Part shown: positions 5,179-10,080 of the stretch, one piece after another
Layout: every line of letters begins with the position of its first letter
Numbering within the stretch: the first letter of the stretch is position 1
Assembly (NCBI GenBank): GCA_001791615.1
Contig: MGEY01000019.1
Coordinates: 1-10,080 of the forward strand
DNA length: 10,080 nt
Source: Candidatus Uhrbacteria bacterium RIFOXYA2_FULL_40_9
GTDB taxonomy: Bacteria > Patescibacteriota > Patescibacteriia > UBA9934 > GWF2-40-263
Reading direction: 5' to 3'
Translations under genes and position numbers: made by a program
The notes under the pieces: model-generated
What the model saw: only the letters and a program-made list of their open reading frames with translations
What the model was told of the DNA's origin: nothing
The model's database searches: none

Positions 5179-6894
5179 ATGTTGGAGGAACTTTTTTTTG
5201 AGTTTGGATTTATTCTCATTGTGGCAGCAATTTTGTCCATGCTGGTTTATCGTTTTCGCCAGCCCTTGATCATTGCCTACATTATTGCGGGAGTGATCGT
5301 GGGACCAAGTATTTTAGCAGTCAAACATTCCACAGAAATGTTTGATGTCATGTCTGAACTTGGCATAGCTTTTTTGCTTTTTACGGTTGGTCTTGGATTG
5401 AACTGGCGTAGTATGAAAGATGTTGGAGGTATTTCTATTGCCACAGGTGTTGGACAAGTTCTTTTTACTGCAGTGGCAGGGTTTATTGTTGGACAGTTAT
5501 TAGGATTTGAAACTATCGCGAGCATTTATCTTTCCATTGCTTTTACGTTTTCTAGTACAATTATTGTGGTGAAGTTGCTTAGTGATAAAGAAGAGCTCGA
5601 TACTCTTTATGGTCGTATCAGTATCGGATTTCTTTTAGTGCAAGATTTTATTGCCATGATTTTATTGCTTGGAATAGGAGCTTTTGCCAGCGGGGCAACT
5701 CTCGAAGGTGTTCTGGTAGGGTCACTTCTGAAAGGAATTATTATCGTGCCTGTTCTTTGGTTTGTTTCTGCAAAAGTGGTTCCACATCTACTTTCCTATG
5801 TTGCACGTTCTCAAGAGTTACTCATTATCTTTGCTCTTGCTTGGTGTTTTTTTATTGCAGGGCTTTTAACGTGGTTTGGTTTTGGAGTTGAGATTGGTGC
5901 ATTAATTGCGGGTGTCACGCTTTCAGGAACCATGTATCATCGTGAAATTAACGCAAAAATTCGTCCTTTACGCGATTTCTTTTTGATCATGTTTTTTGTT
6001 GTCTTAGGCACACGACTGAATATTCATGAACTTTCTGCAGCACTCATTCCAACCCTTGCTTTTTCACTTTTTATTCTTATCAGCAATCCACTTGTCGTTC
6101 TTTTGATCATGCGTTCTTTAGGATATCATCCACGTACAGGATTTTTAACAGGAACGGCTATAGCGCAAATTTCTGAATTTTCTTTTATTGTCGTTGCTGC
6201 AGGAATTGCTGCCGGACATCTGGATGAAAGTATTTTAGTGATTGTGACTTCCGTAGCTCTCTTAACAATCGCGGTGAGTTCTTATTTAATCAAGCACAAC
6301 ATGCAGGTGTATGAATGGCTACATCCTTTTTTTCATTATATTGAACCAAAGCAAGTTTTAGAGGATGAAGCGTTGAAGCAACACAAACCGACAAAAGTTT
6401 TATTGTGTGGATTTCATCGCATGGGAAACGTTTTACTTCCGAGCATAAAAAAACTTCATCAGTCTTACACCGTTGTTGATTTTGATCCGCAAGTGATTCG
6501 TGAATTAAGCGAAAACGGAGAGCCCGTTATTTATGGCGATGCAGGAGATGAAAATTTTCTTTCTGAATTACACGCAGAAAAATCTCGTCTTATTATTTCA
6601 ACTATTCCTGATGTAAGCGTAAGCTTGTCTTTAATCAGTTATCTTCGTCATCAAAAATATCGAGGAATAGTCGTTGTGGCTGCACACCGTCAAGAAGATG
6701 CAGAAAAATGTTATCACGCAGGAGCAACCTATGTGATTGTGCCCAGTGTTCTTGGAGGACAAAAGTTTACAGAATTGCTCGATTCTCAGAAAACACAACG
6801 TCGAAACTGGAAGACTGAGAGACAGCAAGAAATACAGGGAGAAAAGCGTTTAGAAAAAGTTTTTCCAGTCTTATCAAAAAAGAAATCAGAATGA
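5179..6894 (+). CDS. CPA2-family cation/proton antiporter with RCK (TrkA-N) domain
   Basis: This 571-aa integral membrane protein is a KefB/KefC-like monovalent cation:proton antiporter. Residues 1-375 form the Na_H_Exchanger domain with about 12 membrane helices. Characteristic segments are 'PLIIAYIIAGVIVGPS' (29-44), 'ELGIAFLLFTVGLGLN' (60-75), 'FTFSSTIIVVKLLSD' (122-136), 'VQDFIAM' with Asp156 in the ion-binding position (154-160), and 'TGTAIAQISEFSFIVVA' (324-340). Residues about 405-530 form a cytosolic RCK/TrkA-N nucleotide-binding domain ('KVLLCGFHRMGN', 'TVVDFDP', 'YGDAGD'), which in this family gates transport according to bound NAD(H), nucleotide or other ligand. The usual GxGxxG loop reads GFHRMG, so the second glycine is His. 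A basic, Gln-rich tail (about 535-571) follows. ATG 5179 lies directly behind an extended -10. The stop overlaps the next ATG by 4 bp (ATGA), indicating translational coupling. The ion, K+ or Na+, cannot be decided. Confidence 0.93.
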   Translation: MLEELFFEFGFILIVAAILSMLVYRFRQPLIIAYIIAGVIVGPSILAVKHSTEMFDVMSELGIAFLLFTVGLGLNWRSMKDVGGISIATGVGQVLFTAVAGFIVGQLLGFETIASIYLSIAFTFSSTIIVVKLLSDKEELDTLYGRISIGFLLVQDFIAMILLLGIGAFASGATLEGVLVGSLLKGIIIVPVLWFVSAKVVPHLLSYVARSQELLIIFALAWCFFIAGLLTWFGFGVEIGALIAGVTLSGTMYHREINAKIRPLRDFFLIMFFVVLGTRLNIHELSAALIPTLAFSLFILISNPLVVLLIMRSLGYHPRTGFLTGTAIAQISEFSFIVVAAGIAAGHLDESILVIVTSVALLTIAVSSYLIKHNMQVYEWLHPFFHYIEPKQVLEDEALKQHKPTKVLLCGFHRMGNVLLPSIKKLHQSYTVVDFDPQVIRELSENGEPVIYGDAGDENFLSELHAEKSRLIISTIPDVSVSLSLISYLRHQKYRGIVVVAAHRQEDAEKCYHAGATYVIVPSVLGGQKFTELLDSQKTQRRNWKTERQQEIQGEKRLEKVFPVLSKKKSE

Positions 6895-8702
6895 GTATGA
6901 GATGGGGCGTTGATTCTTCTCATTCCTTTGATATGCGTACAGGAAATGAGAAAAAAAGAACAGCATCAAACATTGTGAATGAAGGAGATCCTGTGGTCAA
7001 TACAGCTCAAGAGCTATATTTTGATCCAGAGAATCCTTGTCGTCAGGGGGATACAGAAATTAAAATCCATGATGCAGATCATGGATTATTTGCGATTATC
7101 GATGGACAAGTAAAAAATGGAAGCGCTCAAGTTGTAGCTGAATTGCTTGCTAGTCGTTGTGGAGGAGTTTTAGAAAAGGAGATAGAGAATATCACCAGAC
7201 AACAATCAACAAAACAAGCAAGGAGTCATGCGCGTTTAACGATTTCTACTGCTATGAACGAAGCGCAATTACGTTTAGTGCAACATTTTCTTCAAGAACA
7301 TATTCCACCTCGCGGTCAAAAAGATGTTTCCATTACCCTTTTGCGAGAAGTGATTCAACCAGATGGAAAGCGTTATTTGCATATTGGTTCAGTGGGATCA
7401 ACACGTGCCTATTTACGTCGTGGTGAAAACCTTGTTGCTTTGCAAAGTCCTACTCATCATGGAATTTCTTCAGAAGGGAATGCAGAAATTCGTGTTCAGA
7501 GCGTGGAAGTTCAACTAGGGGATCGTTTGCTTCTTCTTTCAAAAGAAGTGGCAGATCACCTTTCTTATCAAGAGCTAAAGGATGTGATGGTTCGTGGATA
7601 TGATGCAAAAACGATTGAACGAGCCATTCAACAACGCACAAAAGTCGCCATGCAAAAAGAACTTACTCTAGGGGCGTCCGTGGATATTGCTGCTATCGTT
7701 CATGAAATTGCAGAACGAAACTTTAAACAATCAGAAACTTCATCTACAGAAAGACGTTTGAATCAAACAGATTTAAGACATTCTGAACAAAAAGTTTTTC
7801 GACTACAAAGTGAAATGGGAATACTTGAAGGTCGCTTGCTGGAGGCCAAAGAACAAAATAAGTCTTTTGAAGAGATTTATGATTTAGAAAAACAACTCGC
7901 AGAAACAAGGAAGGCGCATGCAGAAGAAGTATGCACTCTTTCTCTCGATCGACTTTTATGTGTAGAAGTAGATCTTCCAAAACCTTTTTTTGTTGGAGAG
8001 CGTGTATTTGTTGCTTCCCTTGGGGGAAAAGGGATAGAACGTGTTCAGTGGCGTATTGGAGGTTATGATGAAAAGCGTCGGGTTTATTTACTCCTTGATC
8101 CAAACGGAAGAGAAACAAAAAATCGAGAAGTAGGAAGATTTGACGTAGAATTGTGGCAGGTAAGTAGTGATCGAAGAGAACACAAACTTCTTCGGCAAGG
8201 GAAAGACGCTCAAGAAGGAATGGATCGTGCAACTCATGATTATCAGGAAGCACAAAAGCGTTTAGAAGATCTTGAAGAGCAGAAAAGACACCGAGCGATT
8301 GGATTAGAACGTTTTCGTGCGCATTTTCGAGCACTTCCAGTGAAAAATCCAGGGCAAATAGAAGCACAGGTAATGGCAGATCGAAGGAAACAAACATTAT
8401 TGCAAGAACGCGAATCTCTTCAATCAGAAATTCATCTATTTGAAGAGCGACAAAAACTTCTCGATCATATTCGAGATATTGAAGTAAGGTTAGATCAGCT
8501 TGTTCTTGAAAAAATACCTGTTTCTGTACGTCAACAAAAAGAAAGAAGTTTAAAACTTGAACAGGGAGATTTGGTTAAAAGAAAAGCACGTATTGATGTT
8601 ATTTTTTCAGGAAGATACTCCACGAAAGAAATTGCACATAGGCGTTATCAACATTTACAACGAGATTTACGAGTCATTGATCAGGAATTAGATCGCTTGT
8701 AA
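6891..8702 (+). CDS. Degenerate PP2C-like domain plus coiled-coil protein
   Basis: This 603-aa protein has no signal peptide or membrane helix. Residues about 40-275 resemble a PP2C phosphatase: 'CRQGDTEI' (50-57), 'GLFAIIDGQVKNGSAQVVAELL' in two parts (65-86, with Asp71), 'GSVGSTRAYLRRGENL' (166-181), 'GDRLLLLSKEVADHLS' (210-225) and 'GASVDIAAIVHEI' (261-273). In active PP2Cs the third block reads GDSR and the fourth SDG, and the last block carries an Asp-Asn; here GST, SKE and DI replace them, so metal binding is probably lost or reduced. Residues 285-350 form a coiled coil. Residues about 355-425 form a beta-rich unit ('FFVGERVFVASLGGKGIERVQWRIGGYD' region), and 440-600 form a second long coiled coil, very rich in Glu, Gln, Arg and Leu. 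It overlaps the antiporter stop by 4 bp (ATGA); ATG 6897 is an alternative start. Its role is unknown; a pseudophosphatase scaffold or sensor is an inference. Confidence 0.75.
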   Translation: MSMRWGVDSSHSFDMRTGNEKKRTASNIVNEGDPVVNTAQELYFDPENPCRQGDTEIKIHDADHGLFAIIDGQVKNGSAQVVAELLASRCGGVLEKEIENITRQQSTKQARSHARLTISTAMNEAQLRLVQHFLQEHIPPRGQKDVSITLLREVIQPDGKRYLHIGSVGSTRAYLRRGENLVALQSPTHHGISSEGNAEIRVQSVEVQLGDRLLLLSKEVADHLSYQELKDVMVRGYDAKTIERAIQQRTKVAMQKELTLGASVDIAAIVHEIAERNFKQSETSSTERRLNQTDLRHSEQKVFRLQSEMGILEGRLLEAKEQNKSFEEIYDLEKQLAETRKAHAEEVCTLSLDRLLCVEVDLPKPFFVGERVFVASLGGKGIERVQWRIGGYDEKRRVYLLLDPNGRETKNREVGRFDVELWQVSSDRREHKLLRQGKDAQEGMDRATHDYQEAQKRLEDLEEQKRHRAIGLERFRAHFRALPVKNPGQIEAQVMADRRKQTLLQERESLQSEIHLFEERQKLLDHIRDIEVRLDQLVLEKIPVSVRQQKERSLKLEQGDLVKRKARIDVIFSGRYSTKEIAHRRYQHLQRDLRVIDQELDRL

Positions 8703-8723
8703 AAAGAAAAGGGGACAAACACC

Positions 8724-8751
8724 TTGACAAGAGAAATTAGCACTCTATAAT
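8724..8751 (+). promoter_or_regulatory. Sigma-70 type heat-shock operon promoter
   Basis: TTGACA (8724-8729) and TATAAT (8746-8751) are both perfect consensus boxes with a 16-bp spacer. The -10 lies within the spacer of the CIRCE operator. The expected start near 8758 is about 10 nt before the hrcA ATG at 8768, leaving no room for a Shine-Dalgarno. Confidence 0.88.
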
Positions 8752-8763
8752 AGAGAGTGCTAA
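8737..8763. promoter_or_regulatory. CIRCE operator (HrcA binding site)
   Basis: TTAGCACTC (8737-8745), a 9-nt spacer and GAGTGCTAA (8755-8763) form a perfect CIRCE inverted repeat, the known binding site of HrcA. Its spacer contains the TATAAT box, so bound HrcA would block RNA polymerase directly. In the mRNA only the right half would be present. Confidence 0.97.
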
Positions 8764-8767
8764 TTTT

Positions 8768-9460
8768 ATGAATTATCGACAAGAACACATTCTTCAATTG
8801 ATCGTCGAAGAGTACATCAAAACAGTTGAACCAATTGGTTCAAAGTTTTTGCAGCAAAAATATCAACTTGCTGTTTCTTCTGCCACGATCCGACACGACA
8901 TGAGTGTGCTTGAACAGGAAGGATATTTGCGTCAGCCTCACACTTCTGCAGGACGTGTCCCCACAGAAAAAGCGTACTTATTTTATTTACAACATTCATT
9001 ACCTATTCAAGAGAAGGTCACGGGGGGAGCAAAGTTGCGAAAAGCCATAGAAGCTATGACAGATGAAGAACAACTTCTTAAAACTCTTGCGAAAACACTT
9101 GTGGATTTGTCTGGAGAAACTGTGATTGTTGCTTTTGATCCACATTGGAGTTATTACACAGGTGTTTCAAATTTGTTTGGAAAACCAGATTTTCAAGACC
9201 GTTCTCAACTGCAAACACTTTCTGAACTCATCGATCAATTTGATGAAGTGATTACAAAAATTTTTGAACAGATTTCGCAAGAACCATGTGTGATGATCGG
9301 AAGCGAAAATCCTTTTGGGAAAAATATGTCCACGATCCTTGTAAAATATTCGCTCGGGAATCATCAAGTCGGTTTACTCGGGCTCGTAGGTCCTGTGCGA
9401 ATGGATTATCGAAAAAATCTTTCACTTATTCAACAAGCCAAAGATCTTCTTCAAAACTAA
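8768..9460 (+). CDS. hrcA: Heat-inducible transcription repressor HrcA (short form)
   Basis: HrcA represses heat-shock operons by binding CIRCE and is released on heat stress, usually with GroEL controlling its activity. Residues 1-75 are the winged-helix DNA-binding domain, very well conserved: 'VEEYIKTVEPIGSKFL', 'SSATIRHDMSVLEQEGYL' and 'QPHTSAGRVPTEKAY'. Residues about 105-230 match the GAF-like core ('YYTGVSNLFGKPDF', 'VMIGSENPF', 'GLLGLVGPVRMDY'). At 230 aa it is about 110 residues shorter than the usual 340 aa. The missing part corresponds to the inserted dimerisation domain, because both ends of the core are present. The gene is autoregulated through the CIRCE just upstream and is followed by grpE after 6 nt. 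There is no Shine-Dalgarno; the short leader suggests leaderless-type initiation. Confidence 0.96.
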   Translation: MNYRQEHILQLIVEEYIKTVEPIGSKFLQQKYQLAVSSATIRHDMSVLEQEGYLRQPHTSAGRVPTEKAYLFYLQHSLPIQEKVTGGAKLRKAIEAMTDEEQLLKTLAKTLVDLSGETVIVAFDPHWSYYTGVSNLFGKPDFQDRSQLQTLSELIDQFDEVITKIFEQISQEPCVMIGSENPFGKNMSTILVKYSLGNHQVGLLGLVGPVRMDYRKNLSLIQQAKDLLQN

Positions 9461-9466
9461 TCATGT

Positions 9467-9952
9467 ATGAAAAAAAGTAAAAACGAAGAAACACAAACAA
9501 TATCTTCTGATCCTTGTCAAAAATGTCAGGACTATTTAGAAGGGTGGAAACGGGCTTTGGCTGATTATGACAATTTAAAAAAACAATTGTTTCAAGAAAA
9601 AGATGCCATGCGTCGATCCACAAAAGAAGATATTGTGCAGGAGATCCTTCCTGTCCTTGACCATTTTGACCAAGCACTTAAACACAAACCTCAAGAATTG
9701 TCTTCGGAAGCAGTCCAATGGGCAGATGGATTACTTCATGTCAATACACAACTTGAACAAGTTCTCGCTGGTTTTGGGGCACAACCTTTTGGTTTTATGG
9801 GAGAAATTTTCGATCCTTCCTTACATGAGGCTATCTCTCATCGAAAAGAAGAGAAGGAAGATGATCAAATGATTTTGGAAGTTGTGACACGTGGATGGAA
9901 GATGGGAGAGAAAGTTATTCGTCCTGCGCTGGTAATCATCAACAATTTGTAA
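9467..9952 (+). CDS. grpE: Nucleotide exchange factor GrpE
   Basis: GrpE releases ADP from DnaK in the DnaK-DnaJ-GrpE chaperone cycle in the cytosol and acts as a dimer. The 161-aa protein has a short polar N-terminus and a coiled-coil start 'DYLEGWKRALADYDNLKKQ'. It also has the helical 'EDIVQEILPVLDHFDQALKH' segment, and the C-terminal beta domain with 'IFDPSLHEAISH' and 'VTRGWKMGEKVIRPALVII'. These are family hallmarks. The N-terminus has a Cys-x2-Cys (Cys17, Cys20), as I recall for GrpE proteins of candidate-phyla bacteria. It is 6 nt behind hrcA and lies in the same CIRCE-controlled operon. The start is ATG 9467; another ATG 4 nt upstream is in a different frame that stops at once. There is no clear Shine-Dalgarno, so translation may depend on coupling to hrcA. 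Confidence 0.96.
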   Translation: MKKSKNEETQTISSDPCQKCQDYLEGWKRALADYDNLKKQLFQEKDAMRRSTKEDIVQEILPVLDHFDQALKHKPQELSSEAVQWADGLLHVNTQLEQVLAGFGAQPFGFMGEIFDPSLHEAISHRKEEKEDDQMILEVVTRGWKMGEKVIRPALVIINNL

Positions 9953-9980
9953 TGTTCTTTACTCATAATTTTATATTCTT

Positions 9981-10080
9981 ATGTCCATCGTAAAATGGTC
10001 TCCCTTTCTTCCTATGGATCCATTTGAGGATTTTGAGAAGTTTTTTCAAGGTTTTTCACAACGCACCATGCGTTCTTTGG
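9981..10080 (+). CDS. Small heat-shock protein Hsp20, 5' part only
   Basis: The frame from ATG 9981 is open to the window edge and encodes 33 residues: MSIVKWSPFLPMDPFEDFEK followed by FFQGFSQRTMRSL. The 'xxVKWxPF...DPFxxFExFF' N-terminus is typical of Hsp20/alpha-crystallin chaperones, which bind unfolding proteins as oligomers. The diagnostic alpha-crystallin domain lies beyond the window. It starts 28 nt after grpE with no terminator between them, so it is probably a third gene of the HrcA-controlled operon. Confidence 0.75.
   Translation, partial: MSIVKWSPFLPMDPFEDFEKFFQGFSQRTMRSL

Noticed and set aside
7744..8397. 217-aa minus-strand open frame
   Set aside because: It is antisense to the coiled-coil coding region. 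Its Leu- and Phe-rich composition mirrors the GAA/CTT codons of the real gene, and it has no start signals.

Overview
The window looks like an AT-rich bacterial chromosome segment. It is most likely from a member of the Candidate Phyla Radiation (Patescibacteria, Parcubacteria-like). The reasons are a GrpE of the short Cys-containing type with the segment 'DYLEGWKRALADYDN', a very short HrcA, near-leaderless promoters, mostly weak or absent Shine-Dalgarno sites, and short intergenic repeats containing 'CTCGCTCGGGATGACA'. The lineage is inferred from these features only; no rRNA or other phylogenetic marker is present.

Layout. (1) 1-945: a lone short-chain dehydrogenase/reductase ending in a probable bidirectional terminator. 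(2) 947-1272, minus strand: a small membrane protein resembling the DUF5698 (UPF0316) domain. Just beyond its stop lies a GC-rich, coding-like tail in another frame. (3) 1491-4400, plus strand: a lysine 2,3-aminomutase-family radical SAM enzyme, a single-pass membrane protein with two extracytoplasmic cysteines, and a thioredoxin-DsbD/CcdA fusion, closed by a strong hairpin. (4) 4388-4702: a non-coding block with an 11-bp inverted repeat, an 11-bp direct repeat, three copies of a 16-bp repeat and several hairpins. (5) 4696-5079, minus strand: an unrecognised 127-aa protein with its own promoter, Shine-Dalgarno site and terminator. It is divergent from (6), 5179-8702: a CPA2-type cation/proton antiporter with an RCK domain, overlapping by 4 bp a 603-aa protein with a degenerate PP2C-like domain and long coiled coils. 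(7) 8724-10080: a heat-shock operon, CIRCE-hrcA-grpE-hsp20, with the last gene cut by the window edge.

The heat-shock operon is the clearest functional unit: HrcA should repress it through the CIRCE that encloses the -10 box. The redox pair at 2577-4400 probably handles thiol chemistry outside the membrane. The antiporter/PP2C-like pair looks like an ion-homeostasis unit with a possible regulatory partner. No mobile element, CRISPR array, tRNA or rRNA was seen. The features most worth following are the shortened HrcA, the near-leaderless promoters, the PP2C-like coiled-coil protein and the repeat block.
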